64,000 nucleotides of DNA from Zhengitettix transpicula (GCA_037074705.1 CM073592.1:24338629-24402628), one strand, 5' to 3'. Counted from the stretch's first letter, positions 10,128-23,114 are shown. The notes: generated from the sequence alone by a model not told the origin. Numbers and translations: made by a program.

Positions 10128-13100
10128 TCTTATAAATAAAAAAGAGTGTATGTATGTTTGTATGTTTGTATGTTTGTTTGTTTGTATGTTTGTTTGTATG
10201 TTTGTATGTTCGTTATACAAATCTACACCGGTAGAGCAAATTTCACCAAATTTCGTACACGTGTTCTTTACGACCAGGAAACAAACACTGTCGGGGTGAG
10301 ACATGTCTACCACCCCCAAAAGCGGGGGTGCACGGGGGTTGAAATATTTAAACATGCTAAAACAGCCGATATTTTAGTCGGATAATAATTTTTAGGGGTC
10401 CAAGATATTGATGGTGTTTCTACCGATGTTTTCTGAATATAATTTTCATCCCCTACACCCTGGGGAAAGAGCACCCCTAGCGTTTGGGGTGGAGAATACA
10501 AATCAATACCGTTGGTTAAAATTTCACCAAATTTCGTGCACGTGTTCTTTGCGACCAGGAAACAAACACTGTCGGGGTGCGACGCGCCTACCACCCCCAG
10601 AAGCGGGGGTGGACGGGGGTGGAAATATTTGAACATGCTAAAACAGTCGATATTTCAGTCGGATAAATATTTTTAGGGTTCCAAGATATTTATAGTCTTT
10701 CCACTGATGATATCTGAATATAACTTTCAACCTCTACACCCTGGGGAAAGAGCACCCCTAGCGTTTGGGGTGGAGAATACAAATCTATACCGTTGCTTAA
10801 AATTTCACCAAATTTCGTGCACGTGTTCTTTGCGACCAGGAAACAAACACTGTCGGGGTTAGACGCGCCTACCAAACCCAGAAGCGGGGGTGGACGGGGG
10901 TGGAAATATTTGAACATGCTAAAACAGTCGATATTTCAGTCGGATAAATATTTTTAGGGTTCCAAGATATTTATAGTCTTTCCACTGATGATATCTGAAT
11001 ATAATTTTCAACCTCTACACCCTGGGGAAAGAGCACCCCTAGCGTTTGGGGTGGAGAATACAAATCTACACCGCTGGAGCAAATTTCACCAAATTTCGTA
11101 CACGTGTTCTTTGCGACCAGGAAAATAACACTGTTGGGGTCAGACGCGTCTACCACCCCCAGAAGCGGGGGTGGACGGGGGTTGAAATACTTAAACATGC
11201 TGAAACAGCTGATATTTTAGTCGGATAATATTTTTTAGGGGTCCAAGATATTTATGGTGTTTCTACCGATGTTTTCTGATTATAATTTTCATCCCCAACA
11301 CCCTGGGAAAAGGGCACCCTTAGGGTTTGGGGTGGAGAATACAAATCTATACCGGTGGATCAAATTTCACCAAATTTCGTACACGTGTTCTTTGCGACCA
11401 GGAAAACAACACTATCGGGGTGAGACGCGCCTACCACCCCCTGAAGCGGGAGTGGACGGGGGTTGAAATATTTGAACATGCTAAAACAGTCGATATTTCA
11501 GTCGGATAAATATTTTTAGGGGTCAAAGATATTTATAGTCTTTCCACTGATGATATCTGAATATAATTTTCAACCTCTACACCCTGGGGAAAGAACATCC
11601 CTAGCGTTTGGGGTGGAGAGTACAAATCTACACTGTCGGGGTGAGACATGTCTACCACCCCCAGAAGCGGGGATGCACGGGGGTTGAAATATTTAAACAT
11701 GCTAAAACAGCCGATATTTTAGTCGGATAATAATTTTTAGGGGACCAAGATATTTATGGTGTTTCTACCGATGTTTTCTGAATATAATTTTCATCCCCTA
11801 CACCCTGGGAAAAGGGCACCCTTAGGGTTTAGGGTGGAGAATACAAATCTATACCGGTGGATCAAATTTCACCAAATTTCGTACACGTGTTCTTTGCGAC
11901 CAGGAAAACAACACTGTCGGGGTGAGACGCGCCTACCACCCCCTGAAGCGGGGGTGGACGGGGGTGGAAATATTTGAACATGCTAAAACAGTCGATATTT
12001 CAGTCGGATAAATATTTGTGGAGGTCAAAGATATTTATAGTCTTTCCACTAATGATATTTGAATATAATTTTCAACCTCTACACCCTGGGGAAAGAGCAC
12101 CCCTAGCGTTAGAGGGGGAGAATACAAATCTACACCGCTGGAGCAAATTTCACCAAATTTGGTACACGGGTTCTTTGCGACCAGGAAAACAACACTGTCG
12201 GGGTGAGACGCGCCTACCACCCCCTGAAGCGGGGGTGGACGGAGGTGGAAATATTTGAACATGCTAAAACAGTCGATATTTCAGTCGGATAAATATTTGT
12301 AGAGGTCAAAGATATTTATAGTCTTTCCACTAATGATATCTGAATATAATTTTCAACCTCTACACCCTGGGGAAAGAGCACCCCTAGCGTTAGAGGGGGA
12401 GAATACAAATCTACACCGATGGAGCAAATTTCACCAAATTTGGTACACGGGTTCTTTGCGACCAGGAAAACAACACTGTCGGGGTGAGACGCGCCTACCA
12501 CCCCCTGAAGCGGGGGTGGACGGGGGTGGAAATATTTGAACATGCTAAAACAGTCGATATTTAAGTCGGATAAATATTTGTAGAGGTCAAAGATATTTAT
12601 AGTCTTTCCACTGATGATATCTGAATATAATTTTCAACCTCTACACCCTGGGGAAAGAGCACCCCTAGCGTTAGAGGGGGATTATACAAATCTACACCGA
12701 TGGAGCAAATTTCACCAAATTTGGTACACGGGTTCTTTGCGACCAGGAAAACAACACTGTCGGGGTGAGACGCGCCTACCACCCCCTGAAGCGGGGGTGG
12801 ACGGGGGTGGAAATATTTGAACATGCTAAAACAGTCGATATTTAAGTCGGATAAATATTTGTAGAGGTCAAAGATATTTATAGTCTTTCCACTGATGATA
12901 TCTGAATATAATTTTCAACCTCTACACCCTCGGAAAAGAGCACCCCTAGCGTTTGGGGTGGAGAGTACAAATCTACACCGCTGGAGCAAATTTCACCAAA
13001 TTTCGTACACGGGTTCTTTGCGACCAGGAAAACAACACTGTCGGGGTGGGACGCGTCTACCAACCCCAGAAGCGGGGGTGGACGGGGGTTGAAATACTTA

Positions 13101-13700
13101 AACATGCTAAAACAGCAGGTATTAGATTTGGATAAATATTTTCGGGGTCAAAGATATTGATTGTGTTTCTACCGATGTTATCTGAATATAATATTCATCT
13201 CCTACGCCCTGGGAAAAGGGCACCCTTAGGGTTTGGGGTGGAGTTGCTTTACAGAAAAATAACGCGAATACAACCGAGTTTGGAGTCAAATCGAAGGTTA
13301 TGGATGTCAGTGAGTTTACTCCGGATAAATATTTTTAATTGCCCATTTAACCCGAAATGGTGGGGGTTGGAAGGGAAGATAAATAGTCAGTTCTTGCGCG
13401 TTCTTGGAGGAGAATTACGTGAATACTATTTCAACGGATGTTGTTGAAAATATAAATCCCTTTAGACATTAGTGGTGAGCTTGCTTAGGGCTGGGGGTGA
13501 GAATTGTCTATTATTCTAAAACTGCCAAAATGTTATGTGTTTATGGGTAAACTAGATTGATATTGTTTCTACCGATGTGATATGAGTAAAAATTCAACAC
13601 TTTCCACCACGGGAAAGTAGCAGATTTAAGGGTGGTGTTGTTCATACTATTTTAACCTATGTTGTTTCCATTAATAACGACGTTTAATCAAAAATAAAAG
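10128..13700 (+). mobile_element. Helitron copy with expanded 281-bp tandem array, 3' end lost
   Basis: It begins A|TCTTATAAATAAAAAAGAG, then a TATG/TTTG microsatellite (10147-10215), then a tandem array, then the downstream modules seen in the 14033 copy (13200-13690). No CTAG end is found, so the 3' end is truncated. There is no helicase or Rep coding; all open frames inside are the same chance frames repeated every 281 bp. Confidence 0.65.
10216..13250 (+). repeat. 281-bp tandem array (about 11 units)
   Basis: The landmark ATTTCACCAAATTT recurs at 10240, 10521, 10802, 11083, 11364, 11866, 12147, 12428, 12709 and 12990. The spacing is exactly 281 bp except for 502 bp between 11364 and 11866, where an intervening unit has lost about 60 bp containing the landmark. 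Each unit has an inverted repeat, CCACCCCC...GGGGGTGG. The units at about 12050-12880 form a nearly identical subgroup (GTTAGAGGGGGA, TTTGGTACACGGGTTC), which points to recent local amplification. Confidence 0.95.
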
Positions 13701-14032
13701 TGTTTCAGAACCATTGCTTTTTGTACTCTTTTAAAAAGTTTTTATATTATAAATTGTTATAAACATAATTTTACTTTTATTCCGTAATTGAAGTTGTATT
13801 ATTGTGAAGAAATAAAGCAACAAATAATCACGGACAAATAAATGTAACAAAAACTCTACATGCCAACGTAGTTTATAATTTAGTTTACTACAACTTCAAT
13901 GAAAATATTATCCACGTAATCTACATTATTAGAACAATTGTTCTCAAAATCCTAAACCATATAAATCAATCCATTAATAATCACTTTTCTACCAGAACGA
14001 AAGGGCTTAATATAAATAATTATTACACTTAA
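13701..14032. other. AT-rich spacer between two Helitron copies
   Basis: No coding or repeat signal recognised. Confidence 0.5.
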
Positions 14033-16217
14033 TCTTATATATAAAAATGAGTGTATGTTTGTATGTTTGTATGTTTGTATATTTGTATGTTTGTATATTT
14101 GTATGTTTGTATATTTGTATGTTTGTATATTTGTATGTTTGTATATTTGTATGTTTGTATATTTGTATGTTCGTTACACAAATCTACACCGCTGGAGAAA
14201 ATTTCACCAAATTTTTTCGTACACGTGTTCCTTGCGACCAGGAAACAAACACTGTCGGGGTGAGACGCGTCTACCACCCCCAGAAGCGGGGGTGGACGGG
14301 GGTGGAAATATTTAAACATGCTAAAACAGTCTATATTTCAGTCAGATAAATATTTTTAGGGGTCACAGATATTTATAGTGTTTCCACTGATGATATCTGA
14401 ATATAATTGTCAACCTCTACACCCTGGGGAAAGAGCACTCCTAGCGTTTGGGGTGGAGAATACAAATCTATACCGGTGGATCAAATTTCACCAAATTTCG
14501 TACACGTGTTCTTTGCGACCAGGAAACAAACACTGTCGTGGTGAGACGCGTCTACCACCCCCAGAAGCGGGGGTGGACGGGGATTGATATATTTAAACAT
14601 GCTAAAACAGTCTATATTTCAGTCGGATAAATATTTTTAGGGGTCACAAATATTAATAGTGTTTCTACCGACTGTTAGGGTGAGACGCGTCTACCACCCC
14701 CAGAAGCGGGTCGGGATTATCAGTAGAGCACTTTTAGGTGTTGGGTGGAGGAACGCTGCAATAAAATAACGCGAATACAACCGAGATTGTAGTCAAATCC
14801 AAGGTTATGGATGTCATCCAGTTCAATTATAGCACCAAATTGCCCGTTTAGCCCCAAGGGGCGGGAGTGGATGGGATGGAAATTTTCTAACATGTGAAAT
14901 CATCGATATTAGCGTGGAATAAATAAATGCCGGGACCATTGACGTTGATAGTATTTCTACCGATGTTGTTTGTAGGCATGATAGGGTTGGGGCTGGAGGG
15001 GATTTCCTTGAAAATAACGGGAAAACAACCGAGATTCGAGTCAAATCGAAGGTCATGGATGTCCCTGAACTTATTTATGACAATCTGGACAACGCGCGGG
15101 TATCGGCCGGGTTGGGATGAGTTACCGGCTGTTTTTTGCGTCGATTAAATATATTTCGGGATGAATTAGATTAATAAAATTTCCCTACATGTTCTCTGTG
15201 TATAATTTCAACCCCTTTCGGACTCATAAGGGTGCACCCTTAAGGGTGGGCGTGTAGTAGCATTACATAAAAAGAAACCAGAAACTATCGGGATTGTCAC
15301 TGAGTTTAATTAATTTCCTTGAAAATAACGGGAAAACAACCGAGATTCGAGTCAAATCGAAGGTAATGGATGTCGCTGAATTTATTTATGACAATCTTAA
15401 CAACGCGCGGGTATCGGCTGGGTTGGGATGAGTTGACCGGCTGTTTTTTCGTCAATTAAATATATTTCGGGATGAATTAGATTAATAAAATTTCCCTACA
15501 TGTTCTCTGTGTATAATTTCAACCCCTTTCGGACTCGGAAGGGTGCACCCTTAGGGGTTGGCGTGGAAGTAGCATTAGATAAAAATAAACCAGAAACTAT
15601 CAGGATTGTCACTGAGTTTAATTATGACATTAAACTTGACCGTTTAAGTCCCCGAAGCGGGAGTGGTCGGGGGTGTAAAATTTCAAACATGTTAAACGGT
15701 CGATATTTGCGATAATTATTTCCTGGGGTTAATTACTTTGAAAGTATTTATACCGATGTTGTTTGTGTATAATTTAACCCCTGTGAGGGGAGCAAGCTTA
15801 GGGGTGGCGTGGAGGTACGTTAAATAAAATCCCGCAAAAACAACCGAGATTCGAATCAATTCCGAGACTATGAATGTCGCTGAATCTAATTGTGACAACC
15901 CTGGGGGGGTAACGCGACGGGTTTGGGAGGTGTTGGGCGGGGGAATAAATTTTCAGACAATGTAATCGGCCGATTTTTGCGTGGAATACATTCTTTTTCA
16001 TTATCGCATATTTGTGGGGGTGGTCATCTTCTAACATGTAAAAACGGCCGATATATTAAGTCAATGACTTCATCCGCCTTCGGCATGGGAGGTGAGCACA
16101 TTTAGGGATAGGGTTCGAGGAGCTTTACATAAAAATAGCGCAAAAGTAACCAAAATTGGAGTCTTATGGATGGTTATAGATAAATGACATCTCGGGCAAC
16201 GCCGGGCACCCAGCTAG
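14033..16217 (+). mobile_element. Non-autonomous Helitron, about 2.2 kb, both ends present
   Basis: It begins A|TCTTATATATAAAAATGAG and a TATG/TTTG/TATT microsatellite (14048-14170). Two 281-bp-type units follow, then several diverged modules, and it ends CTCGGGCAACGCCGGGCACC CAGCTAG|T. The hairpin CTCGG...CCGGG sits seven bases before the CTAG. No protein is encoded. Termini, hairpin and A|T borders are seen; assignment to Helitrons (possibly the Helentron-associated kind, which carry microsatellites and internal tandem repeats) is inferred from known family features. Confidence 0.75.
15006..15630 (+). repeat. Tandem duplication of about 311 bp inside the Helitron
   Basis: TTCCTTGAAAATAACGGG through ATTGTCACTGAGTTTAATT occurs twice with an offset of about 311-313 bp; for example ATGAATTAGATTAATAAAAT is at 15161 and 15472. 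The copies differ at few positions. Confidence 0.9.
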
Positions 16218-16498
16218 TAATAATATAAAATAATATATGGAAACCTTATCATTTATATTGTCTGTATAAAGCTATTTTATCTTACTATTAATTTTGATAA
16301 CAGACGAATATTTTTCACTTTTTAAAATTAAGAGTAGCTGAGACTATTATTAATTTCAATAGACACAAAATTAAAAATTATAGATCACAAATACCGATAT
16401 ATATTGTAATGCCAATTAATTAACACATTAATTGTAAATTTGAAAATATAAATTGTTTGAGAAATATATTCTTACGGCGGTACAGAACACAACAACAA
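16218..16498. other. AT-rich spacer
   Basis: Nothing recognised. Confidence 0.5.
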
Positions 16499-17402
16499 TG
16501 TAGCCAGGTATTGTTTCTTTGTCGGAAGCCCTGCAAAATGGCGTATGCGGCGCTCGGATTTGGAAGGTCTACGGGAGCCAGTTCACGTTATGATATGGCA
16601 TAAGGCAGGTCGCATTAAGGGTTCACGTTACGGTAGAGTGGAGTTCACATTAAGATACGGTAGAGTTCAGTCCGCATTTTGATTCCTCAGCGATCGGGTG
16701 ATCGTAGAAGAACTTTTGGAACGTGGCGATTAAACACGTTCCGAGAGACGAGGACGAAAACGGAAGGCGAGAACGAGAATCGAAATAAACTTGCAGGAAA
16801 GCATAGACGAAACATTCACACAAGCCGAACGACGAAACCTGCTAAGCACAAACAGTTTTGGTGAACATAGCCAGGCAGAGATTGGCAGGAGTCAACCGAG
16901 TGAGGGAGAGACGAAGAGGAGGTTCGTGGTTCCTGATTTTGATCTAAAAATATTAATTTTAGAATCAGTGAGTTTTAGTAGAAGCTGTGCAAAAACCCGC
17001 CATAGTGTTTCGTCAAGTACCAGGTATCCTGGAATGCAGCCGTGAGTACCAATATAAAATAAATAATTATGTAAACCGGATTAAAAGATAGTCGTCAGAT
17101 TTCGTTCTCTTCCATTTGATAAAATTGATTAAGTAGAATTCATCTTTTTAGTATAATTTCGTCGACAAGGAAATTTCGTCTTTGTTAATTGACGAGTAAA
17201 TCCTTTTATTGAAATTTGTGTTGATGAGATTTCTAAATAAATGATTAGCCATTATCAAACCCAGTAATGACCCTGAGATAAATTCTATTTGTAATTATTT
17301 GTGTAATCGTTTCAAACATTGATAATAAATTTGTTTGTTTGTAAATTTGAATAATTTTTCATTTATTTTAATTATTACATAATGGATACCACAACGTGGG
17401 GC
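16499..17402 (+). mobile_element. Possible solo LTR (16499-17379) with primer-binding-site-like sequence
   Basis: The stretch starts TGTAGCCAGG and ends ATTACA, so it has TGT...ACA termini, about 880 bp. It is GC-richer in its first 550 bp and AT-rich with AATAAA motifs at its end, as LTRs often are. Four bases after the end, TGGATACCACAACGTGGGGC resembles a tRNA-Lys-type primer-binding site in its 3' half only. There is no second LTR, gag or pol. Two open frames inside (16679-16864, 16791-17045) have no recognised domain. The call is tentative. Confidence 0.3.
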
Positions 17403-20400
17403 AAGTAAAAGTCAATCTTTTTTAAATATTACAATATTTTTAAAATAAATAAATAAGTATACTATCTGTATGGTTATATGCAACTATCTTTGATTTCATC
17501 CATAACTGTATTGAATTGTAATCGATGTTTACATTTGACAAACTTCATTTTTATGGACGCTTTCCTGAAGGTTTTTTTTAACTGTGTTTTTAAATTTTCA
17601 CCTTATACATTTATTGAAAATGTCTGAGTGGCTAAGAAATCGTAAAGTATGTCCCTAATTTTTACAAATTCTGATATGTTTATTATTCTTCGGATTTGTG
17701 TGTCGGATGAGAATGAATCAAGCAGTTTAAAACTATCAAATATATATAAAAAGAATTTATTGAGACTGGAATTTTTTAATTATTTATATCATAACTAATA
17801 GTCTATAATTCTGCATTATACATAAATATTTATTATTATATTTTTTTTAATATCATGAAATCAGTGTGTCCAAATGACAATCTATAAACAATTTTTTTTA
17901 AAAAGTATTGAAGTTTTCTGCGGTTTGTTAAAAAGGCACACGAATGTTGGAAGAATGAGTTGTTGCAAAGCGTTTGCTGTTAAAAATAACGCATATACTA
18001 GCTTTTTTTTTCTGTAAGTATAGTTGTGTGTCGCACGTGGGTTTCGTGAAACGACAATGCCAATATTTTTCATTTCCGTGAATCTCTTTTTAAAGCTACA
18101 CATATGAATACTAAAGAACACGTGAACGTAAAATGGCCAATTTTGTTTCCAACTTTTTTCCCCCCCTTTTTTCGCCTCGTTCCCGTTTAGCGTCGGCGAC
18201 GAAGAAATTCTGTAAAAGTAATACAACAGTAGTAGTAGTAGTTTTACTGTTACAATATTGCAGAGTTGTAAAACTGTCGTGTTTAAATTTGCCCTTTGCG
18301 TGACTGAAATGCTAGCGAGTTCTAGATTTCTCATAGACGTTGCCTCTGGGATAAAAAGTGGGGAATACGAATAAGTTTTCATCTTTTTTTCTCTCCCCTC
18401 CAGTTCTCTCTCTACTTTACGGAAATATCCTTCTTGCAGAGTGTGAAAACGTTTCCCGCATTTATAAAGCGTGTTTCCCTTGAAATAAGTTGTTTGTATT
18501 TATAATTTTATTTCTACCACGTGGCGTCATTAATTCGGCGTTCTGTTTAACACAGATATTTCAGGGCCTGAAGTTTGAAGAATCAGCTGTTCGTATATAT
18601 ATATTATACGACCTTTTAATTTAAGCACCGACTTCCAGCGTTACGTTATAAATGTCGCACTTCTATTGGCATTACCTTTTCTTTCTCCATGGCTCTCAGG
18701 GGGCAGGTAATAACAAACCTTGGAGAGAAGGAGCGAGAGAGAGAGAGGCAGAAAGAGTTGAATGTTGAAAAATAAATGCCACTAGTAGGAGAGTGAATCT
18801 AAAATAAACTTGTGAAATCATTTTCGGCGTCTGCTAAAATTACGGGAATGTGTATACATTTATACGCATACGAAACGCGTTTATTTACTTTGTTGAAATT
18901 CTATTGGTAAATTATAAATAAATATTACTTTAACGTAAACAATTAATTCATAGTTAATTCTTCAAATTATAACTAAAAATCTCATATCAGTATGTACACT
19001 TACTAGTAATCGTCCGTTTTATGGGGGGGTTATTAGGTGTTTAATATTAACGTTTCGGTCGCGAATTTTGAGCATTTTCAAGGCTGGGACTATATTGACG
19101 AAAACACTTTGCCCGTTAGTTTATATAGGAAAGGAGGTGTCAAAGCTCAGTGGGAGTTGCGGCAGATTTGTTGTGTTTCTAATTCACAGAAACTGTCCTG
19201 CTTTTTCCTGATGCATGAATTCGACAGGAATATCCGGTTACAATTATGTAAAATATTTACTAATATTACGGTTCCAGGAATCATCCTGGACGAGAAACAA
19301 TTTTCCTGGTAAGAACAGTTGTGTTATCGATTGTCCTTTTGGCGCTGCTAAATTCGGATTCACACGGACCGGCCGGTTTCTCCAGTATAGGATTTACCAT
19401 ACTCGCACGGAATTTTGTACATTCCTTTTACAAGTAATTTGTCCCCGTGTGTCCTTTAAATGAGCGTTGTTTCTCCTATTATAATTTTCCTACGTCAACT
19501 ACAGATTTTATTGGCATCACAATTAAATAAAAATTCGGACTGGTAGAAGCTCATTTATCCTATGGTCTGAAATTATACGTGGACGGAAATCAATTATCAA
19601 GATTAAAGTCATGTCGACTAACAGCCACTGTTTTAATTTACTCGATCTTTATTCCCCATGTGTATTCATTCGCAGTTACCATTATTTATTCTCTCTCGTG
19701 GTTCGTCTCCACATCGTATTTATTCTGTGTGTTAAGTTAAATGAAACAGTAGAAAATTTAAAAAGACATATAAGAACAAATTAGTTTAATGGAATATTCT
19801 GCGTAATAAGTTTACTTCTCCGTCGTCGTAGGAATTCCAATTATTTCTCATAGAAATAGAAGTCACAACTGAATGGAAAAAAAAAATATATTCTGCGTGA
19901 TTTTTTGTTTGTTTGTTGACGTGCCAGAGGGCGACTTTCGCAGGCAGACCAATGTCTCTCTCTCTTTCGTCAGTTTCCGAACCAGTGTGCATGTGTTCTA
20001 GATATATATTTTTTATATTAATCTCCATATTTGCCGGGGGGAGTTGGGTGGTGCTGTGCCACTTCGACTTGAGAACATTCGCGTCTGGTTGTTTTCCAGG
20101 TGAACGCTTCACGAGATTGCGTCAGGACGGAAATAATGGGATAACGCTAGGGGGTGGGGTGAGTGTTTTTTTTTCTGGGGGGGAGGAGGAGGAGAGTAGG
20201 GGACAAGGGTTGCAGTCGTTAGCTGCGAAGGGAGAGATTAAAGCGAAAAATAATCGTGACTACGACGTCCCAATCAGTGACACTGAAAAATCGAGACAAT
20301 CCACGTTTTGAATTGATGCTTGAGGTGTTTTATTTTAGTTATATGGTGACTTTGGGTCTCGATAGTACGGAAACTCCTGTTTCTTCCACTAAAACAACAA

Positions 20401-21476
20401 TTCGTCCCTTAAGATACATGCAGTACAAGTTTGATAAAGAGTAATTATTTCAAAGCATGTGTTAATAAACGAAGATTTGAAAATTTCCCATTTGTATTAA
20501 ATATGATGTGCACAGTTAATAAAATAGTTTGTTATGTCTTATAATATTAATACCATATGGGATACAACGCTAAGATAAACGATTAATAAATTATTTGAAG
20601 GGACCGTTAGTCTATCTGATCAAGAAATAGAAAACAGTGTCAGTAAATTTTCTAATACATGCGGCATTTTTCTTTCAGATGCATTTAAAACTGTTATAAA
20701 ACTGATATAAGTATATATATATATTTGGAATTTAAGCAATAAAAATAAATTTAGTAGCCAGTAAGTCAGAAAATGCATATTTAATGTATTTCTAAGTTCA
20801 GTAATTACATTTACAGAGAAAGTATGTATAAAAAATGGACACACAACGTTTCGTGCCGAATTATGGACGTCATCGGGTGATATATATGCATTAATAAGAA
20901 AAAATGAAACCTAATTTCATAAATATATAGAATATAAAAATTTCTACTGGATGTTTCTGAATTTAGAGTAGGATTATTTGGATTCTATTACGTGTCAAAA
21001 AAATCCAATTATCAGGTACCAAATTAAATATATTTAGCATGATAATGAAATATTAAAATATTTTTTAAAGTTCCCGTTGAAGCAGACATTTCGTGTTTAA
21101 CTTTCAAGGAGGGTGACTCATGTAATTTCTAAATGTTTAAAATTTACATATAATGTGAAAATGGTTTAAAAATAATTTTAAAATTCTTACAATTACTGTT
21201 TACTTACAAAATGTAAGTTTAAGATATTGTGAAATAAATAATTGAATATTAATTCTCTCCGCTTCCAACAAATATTTCAGGAAAAATGTCTGTATCCTTT
21301 ATGTGAGTTCGTCCAGACAACTGATTGTGTGATGCACGTAATTAGCTGTGAATTTCTATAAAAAAATCCTATTAATACCATATAACAGAAATAGAAAAAA
21401 ATGGAGTCACAAATAATCTTTCCTTGCTGTCAGTATGCATACCAATATTACTACGTAATTAATTTTATTGTTCAAT
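17403..21476. other. Long non-coding stretch
   Basis: AT-rich sequence with no supported exon. The longest open frame of the window (17882-18382, minus, 166 codons) lies here but looks like chance. A G-rich run is annotated separately. Confidence 0.5.
20146..20212 (+). other. G-rich run with quadruplex potential
   Basis: Several G tracts of three or more (GGGGGTGGGG, then CTGGGGGGGAGGAGG and TAGGGG) lie within about 65 bp on the plus strand. A G-quadruplex is possible; no function is implied. Confidence 0.4.
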
Positions 21477-21672
21477 AAGAAAGGTATGTAATACAGACAA
21501 AAAAGGTAATGTAAATACCACACAAACGTATCTGGGATCCTTTGTTCCTTTCGTCAGGTGCTAGGAAGAGACTAGAGAAACACAACTGCACTGGTCAGTT
21601 GACAAGGATCCCAGAAACGTTGTGTGGTATTTATATTACCTTTTTTTGTCTGTATTGGCTATCTTTCTTATT
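21477..21672. repeat. Fold-back copy of Penelope-like family A termini
   Basis: Arms of about 70 bp (21477-21548 and 21601-21672) are inverted copies of the family A terminal block: CAGACAAAAAAGGTAATGTA on the left pairs with TTACCTTTTTTTGTCTGTAT on the right. The roughly 50-bp centre (CAGGTGCTAGGAAGAGACTA and onward) matches the sequence next to the terminal block in the coding copy near 3440-3510. Confidence 0.75.
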
Positions 21673-23114
21673 CATTATTTTAAATTTTGTTGTTGTTTTC
21701 GGGTGTTAATAAATATTACTCTAATTCTGTTGAGGAGAGACTATGGCTGTATCACATTTTCTCCGCCTTGACTTTTAAAAGTCTCTAGAAAATTCTGAGT
21801 GCGTTGGTACTATTTTTCAAGGCTCCCCTCCCGGCATACCACATAGCTTCGCCTTTGGCTGTAGGCTATTGGTCTCCTGAGGGAGGCGACCCTCTCACTA
21901 CTAGTAATTTCCTATTCGGCCCACGTTTGTTTTCTCCCTTTCCGAAGCAATTTCCAATTACTATTGCGCCAAATCGCCTCAGTCCTTCGCTCTTTGAGCT
22001 CGCTAATCAGAAAACAATTTGTACAAACATTTAACTTTCACCGGCCGTAGTCGTCCGTCCATTCGTTCGTTAGCTGCGTCGGCTGGGGCAATTGATTTCG
22101 GAGGGAAGAAGGAACGGGTGATGGAGGTGGGGTATGTGATCTTTGCATGTGAACACTGAGCTCCTGGGGGAAGGCCGAGGCTCGTTTGGGAAGGCGTGTC
22201 TTGGAAGAAAAGCGACTCCTTAGCGTTGAACTATGACTTAAGGAAAGACGAGGAAAGACAAACTGCACCCCGATATTGCGTTCCGCTTGGCGATCCGAAT
22301 CTCATAACTCACGCGTAATATTATTTTTCTCTCTCTCTCTCTCAGAACTTTCATACACGTTTGTAACACATTCCTTATAAATGCGGATAGAAAAATATCA
22401 CGATTGAATAAATGTATAAAAATCATTTTAAAACAATAACTGAATGCACACAAATTCAATTGTAAAAGTAAGTTAAATGATTATTTTTACAGTTTGATGG
22501 CTAATTTTTATCCGATAGATTTGATAAAGAAATATATCAACACAAGACTACATCAAATCTTCTGTTTAAAAAAATTATCATTGTTCCATTCATAAAGAAT
22601 ATACTTTTAAAATATTAAATTCTGAAATCAAGTAGTATGCGTGATTAATGTCTGATATGTTTTACGTAAAATCCAAATGTTCTTCCATACACGTTAAATC
22701 CGATACAAATTATGTCAGTAACATTGCTGACTTTATTCTCAAATAACCTCTTTGTCCTCTTCTTATAGTATAATTTCATTTTATCTGTAGTGGCTCACCT
22801 GATGAGGCCCACGGATCGTGTATTGGAACTTTTTTGTTAATATAATAATGACCGAGTATTTTTTGTTATTAATTAATTATTTACTGACTTCTTGACCATT
22901 ATATTTTATTAATTTTCATTTTCAGTGACAACAATATTAATTATTTTTATTGTAAATTGCTTACAGTTCACTAAGAAAAAATATTTAGTGTAAATAGAGA
23001 AGTTAAAACCAGCATTTGATTAAAATATAGGCATAAAAATATAATACATAACTTATCTGTATTTTCCGCTTTTATAAACGAAATATGTAATATTATTTCC
23101 ATAAAATATATCAT
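21673..23114. other. Non-coding stretch with a hammerhead-like core near 22.8 kb
   Basis: The region 21800-22300 is richer in G and C, the remainder AT-rich. No exon is supported. The motif at 22799-22829 is annotated separately. Confidence 0.45.
22799..22829 (+). other. CTGATGA-hairpin-GGAAC motif, hammerhead-like core (family E)
   Basis: CTGATGAGGCC is followed by the hairpin CACG-GAT-CGTG and, after TATT, GGAAC. The order CUGAUGA, stem, GAA matches the conserved core of hammerhead ribozymes, which are known in the terminal repeats of Penelope-like elements. Stems I and III are not evident, so this is likely a decayed terminal repeat rather than an active ribozyme. Confidence 0.3.

Noticed and set aside
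10098..13135. Many 60-109-codon frames on both strands, with LPPPEAGVDGGGNI-like peptides
   Set aside because: They recur every 281 bp with the tandem array and exist on both strands at once; they reflect the repeat sequence and are not genes.
10147..14170. TATG/TTTG runs and regular spacing suggestive of a CRISPR-like array
   Set aside because: Eukaryotic microsatellites and a 281-bp satellite inside Helitrons; there are no short direct repeats with unique spacers of CRISPR size.
17882..18382. Longest open frame of the window (166 codons, minus)
   Set aside because: Low-complexity composition, a run of Leu from a TAG/TAC microsatellite, no domain, no splice or promoter context; expected by chance in 64 kb.
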